Part shown: one piece after another, positions 30,755-40,186 of the stretch | Position numbering within the stretch: the first letter of the stretch is position 1 | How the letters are laid out: every line of letters starts with the position of its first letter | Assembly (NCBI GenBank): GCA_030323305.1 | Contig: CP106741.1 | Coordinates: 6,123,501-6,187,500, forward strand | Source: Paenibacillus sp. CC-CFT747 | Lineage (GTDB): Bacteria > Bacillota > Bacilli > Paenibacillales > NBRC-103111 | Reading direction: 5' to 3' | Length of the DNA stretch: 64,000 nt | Translations under genes and position numbers: made by a program | Notes under the pieces: generated by a model | Database searches by the model: none | Told to the model about the DNA's origin: nothing | What the model saw: the letters and a program-made list of their open reading frames with translations, nothing else

Positions 30755-32228
30755 GACGCGGACTCCGCCCTTATGGACGGCTTCTGCTTCCCCGCTCCCT
30801 GCGGGTGCAGCTGCTGTCCCGTTCCCTTTTATCCTGGCTGCCATCCTCTTGCTGATCGGCTTGTTTCAATATTATTTCATGCAGCGGTTTCTGTATGGGA
30901 GCGAAGCCGAAAGCAGCCTGAACCAGATCCGCTCCACACCCAACGATTTCTGGCAGCGCGGACGCGGCGGCCCCCGTGCGCCGGAAGGTCCCGGCTTCGG
31001 CAATCAGGACTTTACCTTTGCCGTTATCTCGCCGGACGGATCGTTTGCCGACATGACGTCCGAGCTGAGCTCTTCCGGAGCCGCTCCCGAGCTTGACCCG
31101 GAGGCCTATACCGAAGCGTATCGGGGGGAACGGCGGGAGGCGAATTATACGATTGCCAAGAATGAGCAGGGCGTCGAGCAGCTCGTCGTTCTGCAGCTGG
31201 TCGGGGGCCGGGGGCATCCCCAGGGGCTCGTCCAGCTCGGAACGCCGACCGGTCCGCTGAAGAAGGTCCTCATGACGCAGATGATGACGTTCCTGATCCT
31301 TTCGGCCCTTGCGCTTATCCTGGCCTTCCTTACTTTCCTTCCGGTCATTCGCCGTACGCTGACCCCTCTCTTCCGAATGGTTCAGACGGTCGAGCAGATT
31401 GATTCCGGCAAGCTCGACGTCCGGCTGCCCGTTCAGCAGGGCCAGCAGGAAATCGACCGGCTGGCCGCTTCCTTCAACGGCATGCTGGAAAGGCTCGAGC
31501 AGTCGTTCGAATCGGAACGGGAAGCGAAGGAGCAGATGCGCCGTTTTCTCGCCGACGCCTCCCATGAGCTCCGGACGCCGCTGACGTCCATTCACGGGTT
31601 TCTGGAGGTTCTTCTCCGCGGAGCCGCCCAGAACCCCGAGCAGCTGAACCGGGCCTTGAAGAGCATGCACGTCGAGTCGGAGCGCATCAACAAGCTGGTA
31701 GCGGATCTGCTGATGCTGGCGAGACTGGACCGGTCTCCGGAGATCCGCCCGGAGGAAGAGGACCTCGACGCCATTCTCGCCGAGATGGAGCCTCAGCTGA
31801 GGCTTCTGGCCGGAGACCGGCAGGTCGTTCTGTCCTCCGCTCCCGGTACCGTTATCCGGCTGGACAAAGATAAGATCAAACAGGTCATCCTGAATCTGTA
31901 TCACAATGCGGTTCAGCATACGGATCCGGCGGAAGGGCAGATTACCGTCAGCGTTCGTCCCCGCCAGGAAGAGGTGGTTATCGAGATAGCCGATAACGGG
32001 ACTGGAATCCCGGCGAAGCATTTGCCCCACCTGTTCGAGCGCTTCTACCGGATGGACACGTCCCGGACCCGCAAGAACGGAGGAGCGGGGCTCGGCCTCT
32101 CCATCTCCCAATCGCTGGTTGAGCTGCACGGCGGATCGATCGAGGTGGACAGCACACCCGGCCAAGGAAGCCGGTTCCGGGTCACGCTACCGAGGCAGGC
32201 GCAGGCAGCCGATCCTCGGGAGGACTAG
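30751..32228 (+). CDS. Sensor histidine kinase with HAMP domain, frame-broken
   Basis: Membrane kinase partner of the preceding regulator, about 492 residues. Two membrane spans flank an extracytoplasmic loop of about 140 residues with a Gly/Arg/Pro-rich stretch. HAMP follows (VIRRTLTPLFRMVQTVEQI). The phospho-acceptor His is in FLADASHELRTPLTSIHGF. ATP-binding boxes: N (NLYHNAVQHTD), G1 (IADNGTGIP), F (LFERFYRMD) and G2 (GAGLGLSISQSLV). The break near 30829 in a T4 run, read as T5, gives SRSLFILAAILLLIG and restores the first span. The ATG at 30751 overlaps the regulator stop, so expression is coupled. The signal is unknown. Confidence 0.92.
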
Positions 32229-32274
32229 TCAGCCGGAGCTGAGACTCGAGGCCCGGCACCCCCACCAAAATGAC

Positions 32275-32314
32275 AAAAGGGAAGAAACCCGGTTGACGGA
32301 TTTCTTCCCTTTTG
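32275..32314. terminator. Bidirectional terminator after the kinase gene
   Basis: AAAAGGGAAGAAA pairs with TTTCTTCCCTTTT over a loop of about 12-14 bases. Confidence 0.88.
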
Positions 32315-32323
32315 AGCGTGAGC

Positions 32324-32551
32324 TTATTTCTTGATGTATTTGGCGGCCTTCTCGAGCGCCTCGTCTTCGGTCGCTCCGGTTACGTAGCGTCCGTTGATGT
32401 AGATAAAGGCAAAGCGCGAGCACGGGCCGCAATACGATTTGCAGCCGATCTTGATCTCGGTGCCGGGAGCCAGCTTCTCGAGCTTGGGCACCATGGTCTT
32501 CATTTTCATATGCTTGCATTTGTCACAGATGCGGATGTCGTTCTTGGCCAT
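32324..32551 (-). CDS. DUF1450 (YuzB-like) small protein
   Basis: 75 residues, intact. Four cysteines: RICDKCKH near the N-terminus, then GCKSYCGPCSRFAF, the DUF1450 signature also seen in B. subtilis YuzB (YGCLSYCGICS). The pattern suggests a thioredoxin-like or metal/[2Fe-2S] ferredoxin-like fold, by family. Its ATG overlaps the stop of the HesB-like gene (TAATG), so the two are translationally coupled; a shared role in iron-sulfur or redox metabolism is inference. Confidence 0.85.
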   Translation of the reverse strand: MAKNDIRICDKCKHMKMKTMVPKLEKLAPGTEIKIGCKSYCGPCSRFAFIYINGRYVTGATEDEALEKAAKYIKK

Positions 32552-32853
32552 TAATGATCCCCGTGGTTGCCCTTGGACGGATTCGTGATCACAAAGCCTT
32601 CCTGCGGCAGGTACAGGTAATCGATCCGGACGCCGTCGAGCAGAGGCTCGTCCTTGGAGAGGAGCACATCAATGCCCTTGTCGGTGGAGACGATCTCATC
32701 CTTCTCGGTAGGGCTATCCAGGTCAAGCCCGTAATGGGCGTGGTCTCCATGGCTATGGGTGACGAGCACGCGAAGCTTCAAATCCTTGTTCTCTTCCTTC
32801 TCCAGCTCGAGCTTCAGGATTTTGGCCGCATTGCGCGTAATCTTGCAGTTCAT
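32551..32853 (-). CDS. HesB/IscA-like iron-sulfur biosynthesis domain protein lacking the usual Cys motif
   Basis: 100 residues of the A-type carrier fold (PF01521 family). The start KITRNAAKILKLELEKEENKD is the family opening, LRVLVTHSHGDHAHYGLDLD replaces the region that normally holds the first Cys, and the C-terminus KGNHGDH stands where CGCG-type ligands are expected. Only one Cys (residue 3) is left, while His is abundant. It is probably not a standard cluster carrier; metal binding through His is possible. AGGAGAG precedes the ATG. Confidence 0.75.
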   Translation of the reverse strand: MNCKITRNAAKILKLELEKEENKDLKLRVLVTHSHGDHAHYGLDLDSPTEKDEIVSTDKGIDVLLSKDEPLLDGVRIDYLYLPQEGFVITNPSKGNHGDH

Positions 32854-32934
32854 ACCAATCTCTCCTCAGTCAATCGTTTGATCTAATAGTAGTGGAAACG
32901 CCCTGCGGCGTCAAATCCAAGAGGCTTATACCGA

Positions 32935-33150
32935 TCACCCGTCCAGCACCGGATCTCCCGTATAGAGCGGGTAAAATCCCATCTCCGTTCCGCAGGCCGG
33001 GCACTGCTTGCCGGGACCCGGCAGACGGCCGCAAGCCTCGGCTGCCGTATAAGCCGCATCGTATCTCCACGTTACCGCGCAGGGCCTGTAGTGAACATGG
33101 TCACACAGGCGGTTCGGGCAATAAGCCCGGATGTGGTAGCCTCCCGCCAA
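32935..33150 (-). CDS. Small Cys-rich (zinc-ribbon-like) protein
   Basis: 71 residues if it starts at TTG 33150, where AAGGAG lies 9-10 bases upstream; the open frame reaches 33180. It contains AYCPNRLCDHVHYRPC and KQCPACGTEMGFYP, two Cys pairs that could bind one zinc. No family recognised. It stands alone between the HesB-like gene and a hairpin region. Length and an internal Cys pattern support a real gene, but the start codon is uncertain. Confidence 0.5.
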   Translation of the reverse strand: MAGGYHIRAYCPNRLCDHVHYRPCAVTWRYDAAYTAAEACGRLPGPGKQCPACGTEMGFYPLYTGDPVLDG

Positions 33151-33334
33151 ACCGGTCCGCTCCTTCCTCCCCCGTCCCAAGCCGGGATTCTTTCCTAACA
33201 GGATGGACGGCGGACGCCGGTTCTAAACGGGGATGGCGGCGGATGAAGCCAAACAACCCCCAGAGGCCAACGGCACGGCGGGAAGCAAGCTTCCTTCCGG
33301 TTTTCCCAAGGGGGTTATTCTTATGGAAGATGCT

Positions 33335-34294
33335 TTAGGCCGACTCGCCCGCCAGAATGGCATCGATTTCCTTCAAATCCGCCTCCGCCAGCCGGATGCC
33401 GGACGCCTTGACATTCTCCTCCACCTGCTCGGGGCGTGAAGCTCCGATGATGCAACTTGAAATGTTCGGAAGCCGGAGAATCCAAGCGAGGGCCAGCTGC
33501 GCGAGCGAGAGATCGTGGCTCTCCGCAATCGGCTTCAGCTTCTCCACTTTCTTAAGCTGTTCCTCCTTAAGCAGCCACTCCATGAACATGTTCGACTTCG
33601 GATCGGTTGCCCGGGAGCCTTCCGGTGCCGGCGCGCCCGGCTTGTACTTCCCGGTTAGCACCCCTTGGGCCAGCGGGGAGAACACCACCTGGCCGATCCC
33701 TTCCCGCTCGCTGACCGGCACGATTTCCTTCTCGATGTTCCGGTTGAACATATTGTACTGGGGCTGGTTGGATACGATCCGGTCCAGATTCAGCTCCCTG
33801 GCGGTGGCGGCGGCGTCGGCCAGCTGAACCGCGCTCCATTCGCTTACCCCCGTATACAGCACCTTGCCCTGGGTGACCAGGTCATCCAGCGCCCGGAGCG
33901 TTTCCTCGAGCGGCGTGTTGGGATCGTACCGGTGGCATTGGTACAGATCGATATAGTCCACCTTCATGCGCCGGAGGCTTGCTTCGCACTGCTCCATAAT
34001 ATGCTTGCGGGACAGGCCCCGGTCGTTCGGTCCGTCGCCCATCGGGAAGAATACCTTGGTGGCCAGAACATAGGAATCTCGGGAATATTTCTTCAAGGCT
34101 TTCCCGACAATCTCTTCGGCCGCTCCCCGGTGATACACATTCGCCGTATCAAAAAAATTGATGCCCAGCTCATAAGCGCGGTCCACCACAGCCTCAGCCT
34201 GCTCCGCCTCCACGGAGCCTCCATAGGTCAGCCAGCTTCCCAGGCTGATCTCGCTTACCTTCACTCCACTTTTCCCCAAACGCCGGTACTCCAT
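33335..34294 (-). CDS. Aldo/keto reductase (voltage-gated K+ channel beta-subunit group)
   Basis: Intact 319-residue NADPH-dependent carbonyl reductase. The catalytic tetrad is in FFDTANVYHRG (Asp, Tyr), VLATKVFFP (Lys) and DLYQCHRYDPN (His). NADP-binding residues are in VVFSPLAQGVLTGKY and CIIGASRPEQVEEN. I start at 34294 (MEYRRLGKSGVKV), eight bases after GAGGAGG; the frame runs on to 34372 with no site. It resembles the YghZ/Kv-beta group. The adjacent epimerase gene is on the same strand. Confidence 0.9.
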   Translation of the reverse strand: MEYRRLGKSGVKVSEISLGSWLTYGGSVEAEQAEAVVDRAYELGINFFDTANVYHRGAAEEIVGKALKKYSRDSYVLATKVFFPMGDGPNDRGLSRKHIMEQCEASLRRMKVDYIDLYQCHRYDPNTPLEETLRALDDLVTQGKVLYTGVSEWSAVQLADAAATARELNLDRIVSNQPQYNMFNRNIEKEIVPVSEREGIGQVVFSPLAQGVLTGKYKPGAPAPEGSRATDPKSNMFMEWLLKEEQLKKVEKLKPIAESHDLSLAQLALAWILRLPNISSCIIGASRPEQVEENVKASGIRLAEADLKEIDAILAGESA

Positions 34295-34355
34295 AATGAT
34301 GGCCTCCTCTATGTCTTTAAGTAAAAGTAATCCTCGCTCTATTCCCTCTCCAGCA

Positions 34356-35233
34356 TCAGAACTCGGCTCCATCCTGCAAATAATGCTGCTGCCGCCACCC
34401 GAGCAGCTGCTTCGCTTTCTCGTTGCTCAGGAAGCTCGACCTTCCGTCCAGCCGCTGGCGGAACTCTTTAACCCCGGGCAAATACCGGGCGGCCAGCTCC
34501 TCGGTCGGAAGATTCGAGGACGTATCGTCTGCCGCCAGAATGAGGGCCGGGGCTCCCAGGCCTTCCTTCTCTATGGCGAGCCGGCAGGCCGAGGCCACAT
34601 CCCTTACATCAATGTAGGACCAGAGGATGCCACGGCGCTGCTCCGGCTTGTCAAAGCCCCCGATTACTCTCTCGTAATCGGACGGCTCTAGGATGTTGCC
34701 GAGCCGGAACGAGACCACCTGCATCCCGGTGCGGCGGTGGAACGTTTCTCCGGTCTGCTCGTTCACCACCTTGGACAGGCCGTAGCTGTCCTCCGGAAGC
34801 TGGGGATGCTCTTCATCCACCGGCAGGTAGCGGGGTTCGAAGAATTGACTTGCAAAACAGATGCCGTAAGAGGATTCGCTCGACGCCAGCACCGCCTTGC
34901 GGATATTAAGATTGGCGCATGCCTCCAGAATGTTATAGGTACTCATGACATTCGTGCGGAATACCACATCATTCGGGTGGGTGAACGCCTGCGGAATGGC
35001 GGCGAAATGAATGACCGCCTCAACCGGTCTCCGGTCTCTCCCCCAAAAGAGCTCAAGGCGTTATGAACCTGTCCGGCATCAGTCAAGTCGGTCAGGATCG
35101 TCCGGCACAGGCTTTCCTCCGGCAGCTTTGTATCCAGGTTAACCACCTCGTACCCGTGATCGATCAGCTCGCGGACGATCCATTTGCCCGCCTTGCCGCT
35201 TCCGCCTGTAACCGCTATCTTTCCCTTGTTCAT
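34356..35233 (-). CDS. NAD-dependent epimerase/dehydratase (extended SDR), frame-broken
   Basis: About 292 residues. Rossmann glycine motif is KIAVTGGSGKAGKWIVREL; the catalytic pair is ASSESSYG (Ser) and EDSYGLSKVVNEQ (Tyr-x3-Lys). The frame breaks near 35040 in a G5 run (minus strand); G6 gives SSFGGRDRRPVEAVIHFAA, followed by IPQAFTHPNDVVF. It lies divergently from an HxlR regulator gene, a common arrangement in which the regulator controls the SDR gene. The substrate, probably a nucleotide sugar or related compound, is not evident. Confidence 0.87.
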
Positions 35234-35397
35234 GAGCAGAGCCTCCCGTGATGTTGCCTGGATATAGTCCTTTGAAACCACGCTTACATTGTAAACGCTC
35301 CTCCAGCGGGTGAAAAGTAGTGAAAAATTGTTGCTATTATTACAGAAAGCATACATACTTTATTGGAGTATAGCAGCTATAGCGAAAGGAGATTTCC

Positions 35398-35763
35398 ATG
35401 CCAAACCAGGAACAAACCGCCTCCCATCCAGGGAAACCGAGCAGTTACATACCCAAACAGCCCGTCACCGTCGCCTGCTCGATCGAACAGACCCTAAGCG
35501 TCATTGGGGGAAAATGGTCCTTCCTCGTCCTGCGCGAACTCTTCTGCGGGACGAAGCGCTTCGGCGAGCTGCAAAGGCAGATCAACGGGGTAAGCCCCAA
35601 AGCGCTTACCGATACGCTTCGCCACCTGGAGGAACAGGGGGTATTGGAGCGCAAAGCCTATGCCACCGTACCGGTAACCGTCGAGTATACCCTCACACCG
35701 AAGGGACAAGACCTGCACCAGATTTTGAAAGAAATGAAGCTTTGGGCGGCCAAATGGACGTAG
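35398..35763 (+). CDS. HxlR-family transcriptional regulator
   Basis: Intact 121-residue winged-helix protein. The HxlR signature is complete: IEQTLSVIGGKWSFLVLREL, then KRFGELQRQINGVSPKALTD and TLRHLEEQGVLERKAY. The single Cys at the N-terminal side (VACSIEQTL) occupies the position used for redox or aldehyde sensing in HypR/YodB relatives; a sensing role is inference. AAAGGAG lies 7-8 bases ahead of the ATG. The divergent epimerase gene is the likely target. Confidence 0.9.
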   Translation: MPNQEQTASHPGKPSSYIPKQPVTVACSIEQTLSVIGGKWSFLVLRELFCGTKRFGELQRQINGVSPKALTDTLRHLEEQGVLERKAYATVPVTVEYTLTPKGQDLHQILKEMKLWAAKWT

Positions 35764-35813
35764 GGCCTAAGGCATCCCAACCCCATTTTACATTGTCGAG
35801 GTGACCCCCTGTC

Positions 35814-36915
35814 ATGCTTTCCTTCTACAAGAAGTATTACAAAACGGTGTTCGATATCGCGCTGATCGTCGTGACGATCTACCTGTTCATGCTCCTGTTC
35901 AGCTACCTGTACCGGATTGCGACGCCGATCTTCCTCGCCTTCCTCATCTTTCTGGCGATTGAGCCTCTGGCCAAATTCCTGAACCGCCGGGGGCTGAAGA
36001 AATCGATCGCCTCGGCGATCTCCACCCTGCTTTTCGTCCTCATCATTCTGGGGATTCTAGTGGGGGTAGGGGCGATTTTCGCCAGCCAGATTTATAACCT
36101 CGCCGAGAAGATTCCGGCTTATAAGCTTATCCTTCAGGAGCAGATTGCCTTGAACACGGATTATGTGCAGAACCGGCTCGAGGCCCTTCCTCCCGACCTG
36201 GTGGAGAAGAGCAAGCAGTACACGTCGACCGTTATTGAGTATGGCTCCCGGGTGGCCACTACCTTCCTGAAGTCGCTCGTAGCGGGCTTGACCTCCTTCT
36301 CGTCCTTCCTGGTCAACTTCGTGATCGGCATCATTCTGGCCTATTTCCTGAGCATCGAAATCAACCTGTGGAAGAAAATGGCCGACGAAAATACCCCGAG
36401 CACCTTCAAGAAGGCCTTCTTTTTCTGAAAGAAAACGTTCTGGCCGGTATCGGGGGTATTTGAAGGCCCAGCTCAAAATGGTGAGCGTCACCTTCCTCGT
36501 CATTTTCGTTGCGCTGCTTGTGCTTCAGGTCAAAAACGCGTTCTCGGTGTCTCTTCTGGCCGCCGTCTTCGACCTCCTGCCGCTGCTCGGCGTATCCACG
36601 GTCTTCATTCCGTGGATCATCTACCTGTTCATCGTCGGCCATACGAGCTTGGCCATCTGGCTCAGCGTACTGCTCGCGGCGGTCATTCTCGTCCGGCAGA
36701 TTCTCGAGCCGAAGATTACCGGCGATACGCTCGGCGTGTCCGCTTTTACGATGCTTTCGTTTATGATCATTTCCTTATCCCTTTTCGGGGTGGCGGGCCT
36801 GATCATTTCGCCCATCCTCATCATCACGATCAAAGCCCTGCATGAGCAGGGCTACTTGAGACGCTGGATCCGGCTGCCGGCCGGGGAGTACGACCAGCAG
36901 CCTCCTCTGTGGTAG
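35814..36915 (+). CDS. ytvI: AI-2E/YtvI-type permease family membrane protein, frame-broken
   Basis: Eight-span membrane protein of about 367 residues in the AI-2E transporter-like superfamily. The N-terminus YKKYYKTVFDIALIVVTIYL and the C-terminal domain DLLPLLGVSTVFIPWIIYL with GDTLGVSAFTMLSFMI match the sporulation-linked YtvI branch (TIGR02872). The frame breaks near 36424 in a T5 run; T6 gives KAFFFLKENVLAGIGGYL. Its role in B. subtilis is not established. It follows the HxlR gene on the same strand. Confidence 0.85.
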
Positions 36916-36916
36916 C

Positions 36917-37429
36917 TTAACGCAGGACCGGAAGCAGCACCCTTTCCACGTGAAAGAGGTGCTGTTTCATTTTGTCCTGGGCGAGCCCCATGTCGCGGGC
37001 CCGGATCGCCTCGACGATCTCCGCATGCTCTCTCCACAGCTGTTCCGATACGGAGCGGTTCGAGTAGAACTGCTTTCGTCTCGCTTCCCGGACAGCGGTT
37101 TCAAGAGCGCCTGACACCTCTTCCAGAAGCCGGGCCAGCACGGAGTTGTGGGCGGAGCGGGCAAGCGTCCGGTGAAAGCGGAGATCCGCTTCTTCCCCCG
37201 CCTCCTCGTTGCCGAGATGAGGCTGAATATCCGCCACCACGGCCTCCAGATCGGCCAAGTCCTCCTCCGTCCGGTTTTCCGCCGCATAAGCCGCCGCCGC
37301 TACCTCGAGCGCTTTGCGTGTTTCGAGCAGCTCCGTAATGGGATCCCGGTCGGTCAGAAGCGGTTCAACATTCAAAGACATGGTTAAAGAATCCAAGTCG
37401 GAAAGCACCTTCGCTGCCATAGCTTCCAC
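36917..37429 (-). CDS. FCD-domain protein without a GntR DNA-binding domain
   Basis: 170 residues that correspond only to the C-terminal FCD effector domain of FadR-type GntR regulators: DPITELLETRKALEVAAAA, LRFHRTLARSAHNS (metal-binding His), EHAEIVEAIRARD and KMKQHLFHVERVL. The usual N-terminal winged helix of about 70 residues is absent; upstream of 37429 there is a ribosome site (AAGGGGTGG) and then the next gene's promoter. It begins close to the linker (SLTMSLNVEPLL). Either the N-terminal half was deleted or this is a stand-alone ligand-binding form. Confidence 0.65.
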   Translation of the reverse strand: MEAMAAKVLSDLDSLTMSLNVEPLLTDRDPITELLETRKALEVAAAAYAAENRTEEDLADLEAVVADIQPHLGNEEAGEEADLRFHRTLARSAHNSVLARLLEEVSGALETAVREARRKQFYSNRSVSEQLWREHAEIVEAIRARDMGLAQDKMKQHLFHVERVLLPVLR

Positions 37430-37482
37430 CCCTTCTTCCGGATGGCTTTATCCGGTCTCTTATGTTCTTTTACCCAATATTT

Positions 37483-37511
37483 TGAGGCTTATTCAGCCGA
37501 TATGGTATAGT
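37483..37511 (+). promoter_or_regulatory. Sigma-A promoter for the DUF3054 gene
   Basis: TTGAGG, 17-base spacer, TATAGT, with the ATG 28 bases further on. Confidence 0.6.
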
Positions 37512-37539
37512 GGAACGATCAGCATACGGAGGAGATCGA

Positions 37540-38010
37540 ATGACGTCCCAACCCGCCTCAAAAGCTTGGAAACCGGCCGTTTGGCTGCTGGCCGGGGATC
37601 TGGTCATGATCCTGCTCTTCACGGCGGCAGGCAGCCGGGAGCACCATTATGGCTTTACCCTGTACCAGACGTTCGTCACGGCCCTGCCTTTCCTGCTCGC
37701 CTGGATAGCCGCCGGCTTCGTGATGGGCGCGTTTCGCCCAAAAGCTTATTCCGGCTTCGGCGCCGGAGCAGCGGCTGCCGCCCTTTCCTGGGTGGTGGCC
37801 CTCCCGTTCGGCTTGTTCGGAAAGCCGATCTTCACGATTTACGGGGTCCTGGCCCTGTTCTTCGTCTATCTCTTCCTAATGCTCTGGCGAACCCTGTTCA
37901 TGGCTCTCCGCCGGAACGGAAGGCTTGAGGCCCATAGGGACCTTCCCGGTCCGATCGGAACAAAAGAAAACCGGCAGGCGCTTTGGATGGCGCTTGCCGG
38001 TTTTTTATGA
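37540..38010 (+). CDS. DUF3054 membrane protein
   Basis: Four-helix membrane protein: WKPAVWLLAGDLVMILLFTA, TFVTALPFLLAWIAAGFVM, YSGFGAGAAAAALSWVVALP and GVLALFFVYLFLMLWR. The family pattern (ALPFLLAW, WVVALPFG, FTIYGVLAL) matches DUF3054. ACGGAGGAG lies before ATG 37540. The last ~15 codons (KENRQALWMALAGFL) are simply a terminator hairpin read in frame, so the true stop is probably near 37930 and hidden by a frame error. Confidence 0.75.
   Translation: MTSQPASKAWKPAVWLLAGDLVMILLFTAAGSREHHYGFTLYQTFVTALPFLLAWIAAGFVMGAFRPKAYSGFGAGAAAAALSWVVALPFGLFGKPIFTIYGVLALFFVYLFLMLWRTLFMALRRNGRLEAHRDLPGPIGTKENRQALWMALAGFL
37967..38006. terminator. Terminator overlapping the annotated end of the DUF3054 gene
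   Basis: AAAACCGGCAGGCGC pairs with GCGCTTGCCGGTTTT (one mismatch) followed by TT. It also suits murI on the opposite strand. Confidence 0.85.
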
Positions 38011-38047
38011 TCTTCTTTTTGCAAATCCGCCTGAAGGACGGCTTTTC

Positions 38048-38862
38048 TTACACGATGGTCGGAACCTGCCAGACCACCGGCGAGGCGTCCATGTATTTCT
38101 CGAGCCAGGCACAGGCAATCTGCTTGAACATAACCGGATCTCCGCTGCAAAAAAACTGATGCACCGGCGTCCGGTCCGCCTTCGCCAGCTGGCCGCGGTG
38201 GTAGAGGATGGCACTGATTTCGCGGGCCGTCTCTTCGGCCGAGCTGATCAGCGTCACATCCGGTCCCATTCCCTCGCGAATGGCGCCCGTCAGGAACGGA
38301 TAATGCGTGCAGCCGAGGATGAGGCAGTCCAAGGAAACCGCCGGATCGGCTCCAGTGTAATCCTTACCGTTTCCTTCGCATGGTCCGACAGGAACTGGCC
38401 GGACTCCACAAGGGGCACGAAGGTCGGACAGGCCAGGCTGACAATTTCCAGCTGAGGCGAAATCTCTTTGAGGGCGTATTCATAAGCCCGGCTCTTCACG
38501 GTGCCTTCCGTGCCGATCACACCGACCGTCCCCCGCCGGGTATGCTTGATCGCGGCTCTCGCCCCGGGAGCGATAACCCCGACGACGGGGATCTCCACGC
38601 GGGAGCGGATATCCTCCAAAGCAACGGCCGTTGCGGTGTTGCAGGCAATCACGATCATTTTAGGCTCGAATTGAGTCAGGTAGTCTACGATTTGCCGGGT
38701 AAAGAGAACGACTTCCTCTGGGGAACGGGGGCCGTAGGGAGTTCTCGCGGTGTCGCCGAAATAAATCACTTTCTCCTGCGGCAGCTGCCGGAGAACCTCC
38801 TTCACAACCGTCAATCCGCCAACGCCCGAGTCTAGAACGGCAATGGCATTATGCAAGACCAT
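38048..38862 (-). CDS. murI: Glutamate racemase, frame-broken
   Basis: Converts L-glutamate to D-glutamate for peptidoglycan. Landmarks: IAVLDSGVGGLTVVKEVL, YFGDTARTPYGPRS, catalytic Cys in MIVIACNTATAVAL, and the second catalytic Cys in LILGCTHYPFLTGAI. The frame breaks near 38346; one added C gives LEPIPAVSLDCLILG. Total about 271 residues, normal for RacE. AAAGGAA precedes the ATG. The gene stands alone, downstream of a DUF3054 gene on the opposite strand. It is essential in most Bacillales, which argues that the frame break is not biological. Confidence 0.93.
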
Positions 38863-38968
38863 ACGCTTCCTTTGCAGTAAAATAAGTGCGGTAAACTAAT
38901 GATAGATTATGACCACGGGCGGTGAAACGTACGGACGATCGGCCGGCGGACACCCCGAAGCACGGAAA

Positions 38969-39987
38969 TTATTTTTGAAAATCGGTCAGGAGCCCAAATT
39001 GATAGCCTTCCTTCTTGATCCCTTTAATGATCCGGTCCAGAGCCTCGATATTGTCCTCGGAGCCCTGATGCATCAGGATGATGTTTCCGTCGTGAAGGTT
39101 GTTCATGATGTCGTTATACGAATCATCGGGACCGTTGGCCCGCGGCTCCCAGTCCCGCATCGCCGTGGACCAGAAAACAGAAGTATACCCCATATCCGAA
39201 ACCAAGTCCAGCAGGTGCATGCTGTAAGTCCCGTACGGGAAGCGGAAGAACGGCTGGATCGGCTTGCCGGTAATGTCCTGATACATCTTGGCGTAATCTT
39301 CGATTTCCTTTCGGACTTGGGCATCGGATAACGTCGTCATGTCCTTGTGGGACATCGTATGGTTCGCCACCAGATGGCCGTCATTAACCAGCCGCTTCAG
39401 AAAATCGGGATGGGCCTTCACGTTGTAGCCGGCCAGAAAGTAATTGGCTTTCACCCCGTTATCCTTCAGAACCTTCAGCATTTTGTCGACGTCACCGAGC
39501 GGTCCGCCGGTATCAAAAGTCAGGTAAACCTTCTTCCCGGTTCCCACGTAGGCGACCTTCTGGTTAGCCGTATACTGCTTGACTTCCGCCGGAAAGCCGG
39601 GGACCTCTCCTTTTTCTTCTTCATATAATACCAGGAAACGGATTTGCGGCTTGAATCTCCTGACGGCTTCGCCGTGGGAGCGGATGTCGGTTTAGCGGTA
39701 GGCGCGGTTGTAGGCTTCACGGTCGGCTTGGCCGTCTCCGGAGGCTTGACGCTCGGACTGGGTGAAGGGGCCGTTGGAGAAGGCACCGCGGTCGGCGTCG
39801 GGCTGGGTGCTGCGGGACTTGGAGAAGGCGTCGTCTTCGGAGACGGGGACGCGCTGGGGGCCGGACTCGCGGCTGCCTCCTGTTTGGGACTGGCCGGAGG
39901 CTCCGCTCCTTCTTGGGCACCGGTACAGGCAGCGAGCATCGCCGAAAGCACGGCGGCGGATACGGCAGCGTTCCATCGTTTGTTCAA
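38969..39987 (-). CDS. Lipoprotein polysaccharide deacetylase (PdaA-like), frame-broken
   Basis: Secreted lipoprotein; the lipobox LSAMLAAC places the lipid Cys at about residue 21 of a TTG-started protein (AAGGAGTGACTTT upstream). A Pro/Ser/Thr/Ala linker follows for about 85 residues, then the NodB/CE4 domain. Motif 1 reads YLTFDTGGP, with Thr where most enzymes have a second Asp; PdaA-type enzymes have Asn there. Motif 2 is VANHTMSHKD, motif 3 FFRFPYGTYS, later VFWSTAMRDW and ILMHQGSEDN. The break near 39665 is a short G run. It probably deacetylates peptidoglycan muramic acid or N-acetylglucosamine. Confidence 0.85.
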
Positions 39988-40186
39988 AAAAGTCACTCCT
40001 TGCTTAGGTTCGTAAAACATTTGTTCCCTGTTACAATTCGACATGATTCCCGCAATCCCTGTTCCTTCCCCCTATCCGCCCGGAAACTTTTGGCACCCTG
40101 CCTCAAATGGGTGGAAAATTTATTTTTTACTTCACCAAAATAGGGTTAATAATATAGGAATCCATTTGCGTAGGAGGCGGAAGGTC

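Noticed and set aside
30053..32165. Long minus-strand frames opposite the regulator and kinase
   Set aside because: Shadow translations; the plus strand has complete two-component motifs and good start signals.
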